Positions 43,823-51,371 of a stretch of DNA of 60,447 nucleotides are shown piece by piece. Source of the DNA: an uncultured Acidobacteriaceae bacterium. GTDB taxonomy: Bacteria; Acidobacteriota; Terriglobia; Terriglobales; Acidobacteriaceae. The notes below the pieces were generated by a model. It made no database searches. It had not been told where the DNA came from and worked only from the letters and a program-made list of their open reading frames with translations. The DNA is taken from contig CAIVDV010000068.1 in NCBI GenBank assembly GCA_903904755.1, positions 1-60,447 on the forward strand, written 5' to 3'. Numbering within the stretch: position 1 is the stretch's first letter; every line of letters starts with the position of its first letter. Position numbers and translations under genes: made by a program.

Positions 43823-45592
43823 GCCTTCGAGTTTGTAGCGGGTTTCGGCGAGGCGGTAGAGGCGACGCCAGACGAGGCGGTTCATGGTAACAACCATGAT
43901 GGAGATGAGGACGGTGGCGAGGAGGAGGATGTTGAAGTGTCCGGATTCGGTGGCGGCATCGATTTGTGCGCCGAGGCCGACGGTGGAGAGGGTGCGGTCG
44001 GCGAGGCGGGAGTACTCGGCGAAGACGCTGGCATTCCAAGCGCCGCCGGAAGCGGTGACCATGCCGGTGATGAGGTAGGGGAAGATGCCCGGGAGGATGA
44101 GGGTGGTCCAGCGCTGCCAGCGGGTGAAGTGGTAGACGGAGGCGGCTTCCTTGAGGTCGGAGGGGATGGACATGGCCCCGGCGATGACGTTGAAGAGGAT
44201 GTACCACTGAGTGCCAAGGAGCATGAGGGCGATGGAGCCGATGCCGAGGCCTCCGCCGAGCTTGACGAGGCCGATGAGGAGGATGGGGAAGAAGGCGGTG
44301 GCGGGTACGGAGGCGAGGACCTGGGCGACGGGCTGGACGATGCGGGCGAGTTTGGGATTGAAGCCGATGGTGACGCCGACGGGGATGGTCCAGAGGGCGG
44401 AGATGATGAGGGAGGCGTTGACGCGGGCGAAGGTTGCGGCTGCGCCGGCGAGGAGGAGGCGGAGATCGGCCCAGGTGACGGTGCGGAGCATGAGGGCGGC
44501 CTGCCAGAGTCCCCATGAGGCGAGGGCGGCGGCGGCGACGGCGAGGAGGATGAGGAGGAGTGCGGGCTTGCGGGTGGTTTCGTCGGCGTCCAGAGGCTCG
44601 ACAACGCGGCAGGCGCGGGTTCGGGCGAGGCGGCGGAAGAGGGGCTCTTCGAGGCGAGTGAAGAGGCGGCCGGGGATGGCGGTGAGGTTGGAGCGGCGGA
44701 GGAGTTCGAGGATGGGCGAGGTGACGCGGTCAGAGGACTCAACCTGCTCGAACTTGAATTTGTCGCTCCAGGCGATGAGGGGCCGCCAGAGGAGCTGGTC
44801 AGTGGCGACGACGATGAGGATGACGACGGCGATGCCGTAGAGGATGGCTTTGACATCGCCGGAGTCCGTTGCGGTTTGGAGATAGGAGCCGATGCCGGGG
44901 AGTCGGAAGTTTCGGGCGCCGAGGGGGAACATTTCGCAGGCGATGAGGGCGAACCATCCGCCGGCGACGGAGACGATGGAGTTCCAGACGAGGCCGATGG
45001 TGGCGTATGGCATCTCAAGCTGCCAGAAGCGCTGCCAGGCGGAGTAGCGGTAGATGCGGGCGGCCTCAACCATCTCTTTGGGAATGGATTTGAGGGAGGA
45101 GTAGAAGCTAAAGGCAAGGTTCCAGACCTGGCCCGTAAATATAAGCAAAATAACGCCCATCTCAATGCCGAGCTGGTGGCCGGGGATGAGGGTGATCATG
45201 AAGAGGATGACGGGGGGGAGGAAGCTGAGGACGGGGATGGACTGGAGGATGTCGAGGACGGCGACCATCCAGGCCTCAATGCGGGGATTGTAGGCGGCGG
45301 TGTAGCCGTAGGAGATGGCGAAGGTGAGGGAGAGCAGATAGGCGATGGCGATGCGGGTGATGGAGTAGAAGGCGTAGACGGGCAGGGCGGAGACGGAGTG
45401 GGAGATGGCGACGACGGGGACCTGGCCGCCGAGCCAGTAGGAGCATGTGCGCAGGATGGCAAAGAAGATGGCGATGCCGCAGGCACCGATGGCGAGATCA
45501 ATGAGGAAGGGCCAACTGCGTACGGTGACGAGCGAGCGGGCGAGGACGCGGTGGGGCGGGAGGGTGGTTCCGGAGGGGTGATTGAGGCTCAT
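43820..45592 (-). CDS. ABC transporter permease with two fused permease domains
   Basis: A 590-residue inner-membrane protein made of two binding-protein-dependent permease domains in tandem, roughly residues 60-290 and 350-590. Each carries its own EAA-type loop: SIPKEMVEAARIYRYSAWQR in the first and IPSDLKEAASVYHFTRWQR in the second. The layout resembles nitrate/sulfonate/taurine-type systems but with both permease halves in one polypeptide. Its ATG overlaps the ATPase stop by four bases (ATGA). No binding protein is encoded nearby. The substrate is unknown. The gene's stop coincides with a heptad repeat. Confidence 0.9.
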   Translation of the reverse strand: MSLNHPSGTTLPPHRVLARSLVTVRSWPFLIDLAIGACGIAIFFAILRTCSYWLGGQVPVVAISHSVSALPVYAFYSITRIAIAYLLSLTFAISYGYTAAYNPRIEAWMVAVLDILQSIPVLSFLPPVILFMITLIPGHQLGIEMGVILLIFTGQVWNLAFSFYSSLKSIPKEMVEAARIYRYSAWQRFWQLEMPYATIGLVWNSIVSVAGGWFALIACEMFPLGARNFRLPGIGSYLQTATDSGDVKAILYGIAVVILIVVATDQLLWRPLIAWSDKFKFEQVESSDRVTSPILELLRRSNLTAIPGRLFTRLEEPLFRRLARTRACRVVEPLDADETTRKPALLLILLAVAAAALASWGLWQAALMLRTVTWADLRLLLAGAAATFARVNASLIISALWTIPVGVTIGFNPKLARIVQPVAQVLASVPATAFFPILLIGLVKLGGGLGIGSIALMLLGTQWYILFNVIAGAMSIPSDLKEAASVYHFTRWQRWTTLILPGIFPYLITGMVTASGGAWNASVFAEYSRLADRTLSTVGLGAQIDAATESGHFNILLLATVLISIMVVTMNRLVWRRLYRLAETRYKLEG

Positions 45593-46953
45593 TCGGCCTC
45601 CGGAGCGGCGACGGTTTCTTCCTCGACTTCAGGGAGGATGAAGCGGCGGCGGGAGGCGTCGAAATCGAAGAGCTCGGCGTAGCGGCCCCAGTTGACGGCG
45701 GTTTCGACCTGGCGGAGGGATTCGTCGTCAGAGAATTGCTCGTCGAGCATGTCGAGGAAGAACTCTTCGGGGACGGTGTGGTCGGATTTGGTTTCAAGGG
45801 CGCGGCGGATTTGGCGAAGGAGGAGAACGTTGGTGAGGGCGGCCTCACGGAAGAGCTCTTTCTGGTGAAGGATTTCGGAGTTGGCGAAGGCTGCGCCGGT
45901 GGCGGTGATGGCGGCGTCGCCTTCTTCGATGTTGAGGAAGCCGAGGAGTTGGGCGGCGTCGACGATGGGGAGCAGGTCGTCGATTTCGAAGGCGAGGTCG
46001 TCGGCGAGGCGGTAGATGTCGTCTTTGCCGCCGTGGTCGATGAGGAGTTCGAGGAGACCTGCAACGCCGCCGGGGCGGGCGTGGGGCAGCATCTGGTAGT
46101 GCATCTGGCGCTGGTCGCGGGGGACCTTGCCGGTCGTTTGGTCGGGGGCGGCGGTGGGGGCGACTTCAGGGCGGGTGAGGACCTTGTAGATGTAGTCGAC
46201 GAGGTTGGTGAAGGGCTCGGATTTGCGGTCGCGGGGCTGGGGGAGCTGGACGCGGAAGTCGGTGCGGATGTGGCCGGGGTTGCGGCCGAGGACGATGATG
46301 CGGTCGGCAAGGAGGACGGCTTCCTCAATGTTGTGGGTGACGAGGAAGACGGCCTTGGTGGGCATGGTCTTGTTGGCCCAGAGTTCGAGGAGTTCGGAGC
46401 GGAGGTTTTCTGCGGTAAGGACGTCGAGGGCAGAGAAGGGCTCGTCCATGAAGAGGACTTCGGGTTCGACGACGAGGGCTCGGGCAAAGCCGACGCGCTG
46501 GCGCATGCCGCCGGAGAGTTCCTTGGGGTAGGCAGCTTCGAAGCCGTCGAGACCGACGGTGTCGAGCATTTTGAGGGAGCGGCGGCGGCGCTCTTCCGGG
46601 GGGATGCCGCGGGCCTGGAGGGGGGCTTCGACGTTTTCCTGGACGGTGAGCCAGGGGAAGAGTGCGAAGGACTGGAAGACGATGGAGACGTTGATTTCGG
46701 CGTTGGCGATGGGTTTTTCGTGCCAGAAGACCTGCCCGGCGGAGGGCTGGGAGAGGCCGCTCAACATGCGTAGCATGGTGGATTTGCCGGAGCCGGAGGG
46801 TCCGAGGAGGGCGAGGATTTCGCCGGGGACGATGGAGAGGTCAGTGGGTGCGATGACCTGGATGCGGTTCTGAGAGGGTTGGGCGTAGTACTTTTCGATG
46901 CCCTGGGCGCGGATGATAGCGGCATTTGCGGTGGTGGTGGCGGGCTCGGGCAT
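45589..46953 (-). CDS. ABC transporter ATPase with C-terminal AAA-associated domain
   Basis: 454 residues. The N-terminal half is a nitrate/sulfonate-type ATPase: Walker A GPSGSGKS at 51-58, signature LSGGMRQRVG, Walker B VLFMDEPFSALD. The C-terminal ~150 residues match the AAA-associated domain (PF09821 type), a likely regulatory module: LLELLIDHGGKDDIYRLADD is a typical stretch. The ATG is preceded by GGAGAG; a longer frame upstream is not supported. It is translationally coupled to the fused permease, so the two make a complete inner-membrane transporter on their own. Confidence 0.9.
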   Translation of the reverse strand: MPEPATTTANAAIIRAQGIEKYYAQPSQNRIQVIAPTDLSIVPGEILALLGPSGSGKSTMLRMLSGLSQPSAGQVFWHEKPIANAEINVSIVFQSFALFPWLTVQENVEAPLQARGIPPEERRRRSLKMLDTVGLDGFEAAYPKELSGGMRQRVGFARALVVEPEVLFMDEPFSALDVLTAENLRSELLELWANKTMPTKAVFLVTHNIEEAVLLADRIIVLGRNPGHIRTDFRVQLPQPRDRKSEPFTNLVDYIYKVLTRPEVAPTAAPDQTTGKVPRDQRQMHYQMLPHARPGGVAGLLELLIDHGGKDDIYRLADDLAFEIDDLLPIVDAAQLLGFLNIEEGDAAITATGAAFANSEILHQKELFREAALTNVLLLRQIRRALETKSDHTVPEEFFLDMLDEQFSDDESLRQVETAVNWGRYAELFDFDASRRRFILPEVEEETVAAPEAE

Positions 46954-47259
46954 CGGGCGCTCTCCAAATAGGGTGGCCGGGCAGTTGCGCGGCGGAAAGG
47001 GGATAGGGACAGTATATGAATGCTGGATGAGAGGAAGATGAACCGCGTGGGAAGCACGGCACAAGAGGGTAAAGGGTTCAATCCAAAGGATGAGCCGTAA
47101 GGCACTGGCCCCAGCGTATCATCGAAAGACACCGAAGCGGGGCAGGAAGCGGGAATGGCTTTATGCTTCTATTACGAGTAAAGGTATATACAATTGAGAG
47201 ATGGGCCCGGAAGTGCCGGGTTGTTTGCCTTGGGAAAGGGTGAGAGAACGGAGCGAACG

Positions 47260-47631
47260 ATGCCGGGAACGGGAAGAAAGCCAAGGGTTTTGGTAGCCGA
47301 TGATGAGCGGGTGATCGCGGATACGCTGGCGATGATTCTGAACCAGAGCGGGTTTACGGCCGAGGTGGCGTATTCGGGCGAGGCGGCGGTGGAGAAGGCG
47401 CGGAGCTTTGAGCCGGAGATGGTGATTTCCGACGTGATTATGGGCGGAATGAACGGGATTGATGCTGCGATTGCGATACGGGGGCTGCTGCCTGGGGTGA
47501 AGATATTGCTGTTCAGCGGGCAGGCTGCGACGGCGGATTTGCTGGAGAAGGCGCGGGCGCGGGGGTATGAGTTTGAGATTCTGGCGAAGCCTGTGCATCC
47601 GGGGGATTTGCTGGCGCGGTTGCGGGGGTAG
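47260..47631 (+). CDS. Single-domain response regulator
   Basis: A 123-residue receiver domain with all key residues: Asp14-Asp15, phospho-acceptor Asp58 (MVISDVI), a Ser in LLFSG and Lys110 in ILAKP. It has no output domain, so it probably acts as a CheY-like relay. The ATG encoding MPGTGRKP is preferred over an upstream open frame. The neighbours are the ABC transporter (divergent) and recR (convergent); no kinase is adjacent. It contrasts with the degenerate receiver next to uvrB. Confidence 0.9.
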   Translation: MPGTGRKPRVLVADDERVIADTLAMILNQSGFTAEVAYSGEAAVEKARSFEPEMVISDVIMGGMNGIDAAIAIRGLLPGVKILLFSGQAATADLLEKARARGYEFEILAKPVHPGDLLARLRG

Positions 47632-47761
47632 GGGCAGCCTGCGGCTGGCGGGACGTGGGGACGTGGGGACTGGATTGAGCTGGGCTAGATTGCGGCGAAG
47701 CTAAGCGTGGTGAGGCTAGCCATGGATTGGCCAGCCTGGCTATTGATGCTGGGGATGGTGG

Positions 47762-48361
47762 CTAGACGTCGCGGCGGTTGTCCATGGCGCGGGACATGGT
47801 GACTTCGTCGGCGTATTCGATGTCGGAGCCGGCGGGGACGCCGGTGGCGATGCGGGTGATGCGGACGGAGTGGGGTCGGAGGGCATTGGCGAGCCAGGTG
47901 GCGGTGGCTTCGCCTTCGAGGGTGGGGCTGGTGGCGAGGATGATTTCGTCGATTTCGCCGAGTGCTGCGCGGGAGAGCAGGTTGCCGGCGCGGAGTTGGT
48001 CGGGGCCGACGCCGTGGAGGGGGGAGAGGGTTCCGTGAAGGACGTGGTAGACGCCCTGGTAGCTGCGGGTGCGCTCAATGCTGGCGATGCTGGTGGGCTC
48101 CTCCACCACACAGACGAGGCGGGGGTTGCGGGTGGCAGAGGTGCAGTAGGCGCAGGGGTCAACGTCGGTGACGTTGTTGCAGATGGAGCAGAGGCGGAGG
48201 CCGGCTTTGAGGGCGAGGAGTGCGTCGGCGAGGGCCTGTGCGTCGGCATCGGAGGCGCGGAGGAGGTGGAAGGCAAAGCGCTGGGCGCTGCGCGTGCCGA
48301 CGCCGGGGAGCTTTTTGAGCTCTTCGATGAGGCGTGCCATGGGCTCGGCGTATCGGGACAT
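47762..48361 (-). CDS. recR: Recombination protein RecR
   Basis: The partner of RecF and RecO in RecA loading at gaps. 199 residues. A helix-hairpin-helix segment (LPGVGTRSAQRFAFHL) comes first, then a zinc finger (CSICNNVTDVDPCAYC), then a Toprim domain (VCVVEEPTSIASIE). Complete. In many bacteria recR follows dnaX and ybaB directly; here three unrelated genes (DUF2306, YjbQ, MBL) separate it from those genes. Confidence 0.96.
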   Translation of the reverse strand: MSRYAEPMARLIEELKKLPGVGTRSAQRFAFHLLRASDADAQALADALLALKAGLRLCSICNNVTDVDPCAYCTSATRNPRLVCVVEEPTSIASIERTRSYQGVYHVLHGTLSPLHGVGPDQLRAGNLLSRAALGEIDEIILATSPTLEGEATATWLANALRPHSVRITRIATGVPAGSDIEYADEVTMSRAMDNRRDV

Positions 48362-48372
48362 GAATCTCCGAG

Positions 48373-48440
48373 GGACGTATGGACTAGGGACTAGGGACTA
48401 GGGACTTAGTGACCAGGGACCAGGGACTGAGGGACTGACC
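48373..48440 (+). repeat. GGGACTA heptad array
   Basis: About nine degenerate units of the type AGGGACTAGGGACTT run between recR and the DUF2306-like gene. This is the longest array of this family in the window and is G-rich on the plus strand. Confidence 0.75.
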
Positions 48441-48495
48441 GATGGGGTCAGTCCGCCAGGACGATTGTATCGGGTTTGGGGTGGGGCCGGGCTGG

Positions 48496-49263
48496 TCAAG
48501 AGCCCATGGCGTGGTTGAGAAAGGCGGCGAAGGCGTGCCACGCGGGAGTCATGCCTATGGGGACAGCGGAGGCTCCGACGAGGAAGGTGATGGGAGCGGC
48601 CCAGAGGTTGGTGCGGTGGATGCGGCGGAGTGCGATGAGGTCGTAGGCGAGAACGAGGAGGATGAGGATTCCGAGGCCGACGACGGCACCGGCGCCGGGG
48701 GCGAGTCCGACGCGGCTCCAGGGGAAGCGGCCGAGAGCGGCGTCGGCGAGGGCGATGGTGGAGAGGAGGACAAGGCGTTTGTGGGCGTCGGGGCGGCGGC
48801 GGGTCTGCCAGGAGCAATAAATGATGACGGTGAACCAGGCGATGCCGATGAGGGGGATGGCGAGCGAGGTCGCGCCGTCGAGGGGGCCGATGTGGACATC
48901 GCGGTGGAGCGCGTCAAGGGCGGCGATGACGCCGAGGACGATCATGATGGGCGGCAGGCAGAAGGAGATGGTGCCGAAGGTGCGATGCCATGCGACGCGG
49001 CGGGCGGAGATGAGCGCGGTCTGGACGAGGAAAAGGAGCATCCAGAGGGTGAAGATGGCCCCGTGGATGTGGAGGATGGGGGCGGGCAGGGGAGCGCGGA
49101 CGAAGCCTGCGCCGAAGTAGGTGGGCGAGAAACCGACGTAGACGACGGCGCAGAGAATAACAGCCATCAAGGCGAAGTAGATGCGCTCCACGGTGCGATT
49201 GACTGGGCGGTACTGAGGGCGAAGGGAGAAGGGTTTGGAGACAGGAATCGCTTCCGTTGCCAT
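48496..49263 (-). CDS. DUF2306-like membrane protein
   Basis: 255 residues with about seven hydrophobic segments. The pattern HIHGAIFTLWMLLFLVQTAL followed by RRVAWHRTFGTISF, with a second histidine pair downstream, resembles DUF2306 and related predicted haem-binding membrane proteins. Function unknown. The ATG encoding MATEAIPVS is preferred because GGAGG lies nine bases upstream; the open frame extends 29 codons further. It sits between YjbQ and recR on the same strand. Confidence 0.72.
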   Translation of the reverse strand: MATEAIPVSKPFSLRPQYRPVNRTVERIYFALMAVILCAVVYVGFSPTYFGAGFVRAPLPAPILHIHGAIFTLWMLLFLVQTALISARRVAWHRTFGTISFCLPPIMIVLGVIAALDALHRDVHIGPLDGATSLAIPLIGIAWFTVIIYCSWQTRRRPDAHKRLVLLSTIALADAALGRFPWSRVGLAPGAGAVVGLGILILLVLAYDLIALRRIHRTNLWAAPITFLVGASAVPIGMTPAWHAFAAFLNHAMGS

Positions 49264-49398
49264 AGGGGAAACCTCCGGTTGTGGGGTGATTCGGTTTCGC
49301 GCAGGGAAATTCGGGAAGGCCTGGCGGGAACGCACGCGGAACGATAGCACGCGGAAGGTGTGGATGTGGAGTGGAAAGTGATGGGGGAGCGGGGCGGA

Positions 49399-49818
49399 TC
49401 AGGCGATGCCGAGGACTTTGACGATGAGGCGCTTGGGGCGCTGGCCGTCGAATTCGGCGTAGAAGATGCGCTGCCAGGTGCCGAGGTCGAGGTGGCCGTC
49501 GGTGACCGGCAGGGTGGTTTCGTGGTGGAGGAGGAGGGCCTTGAGGTGGGCGTCGCCGTTGTCCTCGCCGGTCTGGTGGTGGCGATAGGCGGGGTTTTCC
49601 GGGGCGAGCTGTTCGAGCCAGGTGGAGATGTCTTCGATGAGGCCGGACTCGTGGTCGTTGACGTAGACGGCGGCGGTGATGTGCATGGGTGAGACGAAGC
49701 AGAGGCCGTCGCGGATGCCGGAGCGGCGGACGATGGCCTCAACCTGGTCAGTGATGTGGATCATTTCCTTGCGCTTGCGGGTGTTGAAGGTGAGGTATTC
49801 GGTGTGGGCTTTGGTCAT
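49399..49818 (-). CDS. YjbQ family protein (UPF0047)
   Basis: 139 residues of the YjbQ family: [20 protein letters not shown], then [20 protein letters not shown], then [21 protein letters not shown]. coli YjbQ can substitute weakly for thiamine phosphate synthase, but the physiological role of the family is open. Complete. A repeat array lies just upstream, between its start and the MBL gene. Confidence 0.92.
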   Translation of the reverse strand: MTKAHTEYLTFNTRKRKEMIHITDQVEAIVRRSGIRDGLCFVSPMHITAAVYVNDHESGLIEDISTWLEQLAPENPAYRHHQTGEDNGDAHLKALLLHHETTLPVTDGHLDLGTWQRIFYAEFDGQRPKRLIVKVLGIA

Positions 49819-49823
49819 GGCGA

Positions 49824-49858
49824 ATCAGGGGTCAGGGGTCAGGGATCAGGGTCAGGGT
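49824..49858 (+). repeat. GGGGTCA / GGGTCA array
   Basis: Five G-runs (GGGG, GGGG, GGG, GGG, GGG) are separated by TCA or ATCA loops, which again fits a G-quadruplex motif on the plus strand. It lies between YjbQ and the MBL hydrolase gene. Confidence 0.75.
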
Positions 49859-49899
49859 GAGTGGTTTGGGGAAGGGATGACCTTCCCCGGGGATTGCCG

Positions 49900-50865
49900 T
49901 TACACGGTGCGGTAGACGATGCCGTTGAAGGTGGCGGGGTTGATGAAGCCCTTGCCCCAGGTGGTGTCAGTGGCGGCGGTGGGGTGCTGGGCGACGACTT
50001 CGGCTTCGGAGAGGCCCTTGGCCTTGAGGGGTGCGATGGCATCGCGCGCGGCGACGAGGACGTCGTGGTAGCGCTGGAGGTCGGCTTTGGTGGCGAGGGG
50101 GCCGTGGCCGGGGATGATTTTGGTGCTGCTGTCGGCGAGGGCGAGGCCGCGGGCTGCGCCGGCAATCATGCCGTGGATGTTGCCGCCGGAGCCTTCGTCG
50201 ATGAAGGGGTAGAAGCCGTTGAAGAAGATGTCGCCGAGGTGGAGGACGTTGGCTTTGTGGAAGTGGATGTAGATGTCGGTGTCAGTGTGAGCGGGGTCGA
50301 AGTGGACGAGGTCGAGGGTGTCGCCGTTGTGGTCGGCGTGGAGAGCTGTGTCAAAGGTGATGGAAGGCCAGGCGGCCCTGGGATAGGCGGGCAGGGAGAT
50401 GCCGAGCAGCTTGATGGACTGGGGGGTGGAGAGGCGCTCGCGGGTTTTTGAGTGGGCGAAGATGGTGAAGCCGGCCTCGTGGAGTGGCTGGTTCCCGTCG
50501 GCGTGGTCGACGTGCCAGTGGGTGTTGATGAGGGCGTCGAGGGGGTCGGGGGAGAGTGCCTTGAGGGCCTCGAGGATGCGGGGGGCGGCGGTGAGATAGC
50601 TGGCGTCGATGAGGAGCTTGCCCTCGGGGCCGATTTGGGTGGCCATGTTGCCGCCTGCACCCTGGAGGAGGAAGAGGTTGTCGTAGAGCCTGGTGGTGGT
50701 GATGGGTGTGGTGAGGGCGGGGGCACGCATGGAAGTGAGCGGGTCAGCGGCGGGGGCCTGGGCGAATGCACGCAAGGGCGCGGCGGCGAGGGCGGCGGCG
50801 GAGATGGCACCCATGCGGAGGAAGCTGCGGCGGTTGGGGGTCGAGAGAGCTGGGGCGAAGGGCAT
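49900..50865 (-). CDS. Tat-exported metallo-beta-lactamase-fold hydrolase
   Basis: 321 residues. The N-terminus has a twin-arginine signal (RRSFLRM followed by an Ala-rich stretch, about 12-36), so export is by the Tat route after folding. The MBL zinc motif THWHVDHADGN is present, with later ligands in PAHTDTD, LGDIFF and PGHGP. MBL enzymes hydrolyse lactams, lactones and many esters; no specificity is apparent, and it should not be taken as a resistance gene. It starts at ATG close upstream of the ybaB stop. Confidence 0.9.
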   Translation of the reverse strand: MPFAPALSTPNRRSFLRMGAISAAALAAAPLRAFAQAPAADPLTSMRAPALTTPITTTRLYDNLFLLQGAGGNMATQIGPEGKLLIDASYLTAAPRILEALKALSPDPLDALINTHWHVDHADGNQPLHEAGFTIFAHSKTRERLSTPQSIKLLGISLPAYPRAAWPSITFDTALHADHNGDTLDLVHFDPAHTDTDIYIHFHKANVLHLGDIFFNGFYPFIDEGSGGNIHGMIAGAARGLALADSSTKIIPGHGPLATKADLQRYHDVLVAARDAIAPLKAKGLSEAEVVAQHPTAATDTTWGKGFINPATFNGIVYRTV

Positions 50866-50891
50866 AGGGAAGTTGCTCCTTTTGGGGAAGT

Positions 50892-51233
50892 TTAGCTGAG
50901 ACCGGGAAGGTTGAGGCCGGGGATGTTCATGCCGCCGAGCAAGGTTTGAAGCTGGGATTTCATGGCTTCGTCTGCGCGGCGATTGGCGTCGTTTACGGCG
51001 GCGACGATGAGGTCTTCCAGCATTTCGACGTCGGCCTGGTTGCCGGTGAGGCTGGTGACGGCGGCGGGGTCGATTTTGATTCCGAGGAGCTGCTTTTTGC
51101 CGTTGATGCGGGCGGTGACGGCACCGCCGCCGGAGGAGCCTTCGAGGATGGTCTGGGCGAGCTTTCGCTGGACCTCTTCCTGCATCTGGGAGGCCTGGGA
51201 GAGCATTTCCTGCATTTTGAGGGGGTTGAACAT
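50892..51233 (-). CDS. Nucleoid-associated protein YbaB/EbfC
   Basis: A 113-residue homologue of the YbaB family, small DNA-binding dimers. Key segments are MLSQASQMQEEVQRKLA, an IKIDPAAVTSL strand and VAAVNDANRRADEAMKSQ. It lies downstream of dnaX with about 140 bases between, the usual dnaX-ybaB order. The usual next gene, recR, is displaced by three other genes. Confidence 0.93.
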   Translation of the reverse strand: MFNPLKMQEMLSQASQMQEEVQRKLAQTILEGSSGGGAVTARINGKKQLLGIKIDPAAVTSLTGNQADVEMLEDLIVAAVNDANRRADEAMKSQLQTLLGGMNIPGLNLPGLS

Positions 51234-51371
51234 GTTGGACCTCGAGAGGTTGGATGATGGGCGGGGGGGAAGGATGCGGGATTTGTTGGGGGATCTGTTA
51301 TCCCACCTTTGCCGGATGAGGCTCCGGAGGGATGGGGTACGCGCAGATTTGTGGTTTGACGGGAAGCGGGC

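Noticed and set aside
47709-47740. Possible terminator hairpin between the receiver gene and recR
   Set aside because: AGGCTAGCC against GGCCAGCCT pairs at only eight of nine positions with no U tract, which is too weak to call.
16158-49858. Heptad arrays considered as CRISPR repeats
   Set aside because: Units are only about seven bases with no spacers and no cas genes nearby, so they are simple sequence repeats.
49900-50865. MBL-fold protein considered as a beta-lactam resistance enzyme
   Set aside because: The HxHxDH motif is shared by many hydrolases, and the sequence gives no specific tie to beta-lactamases.
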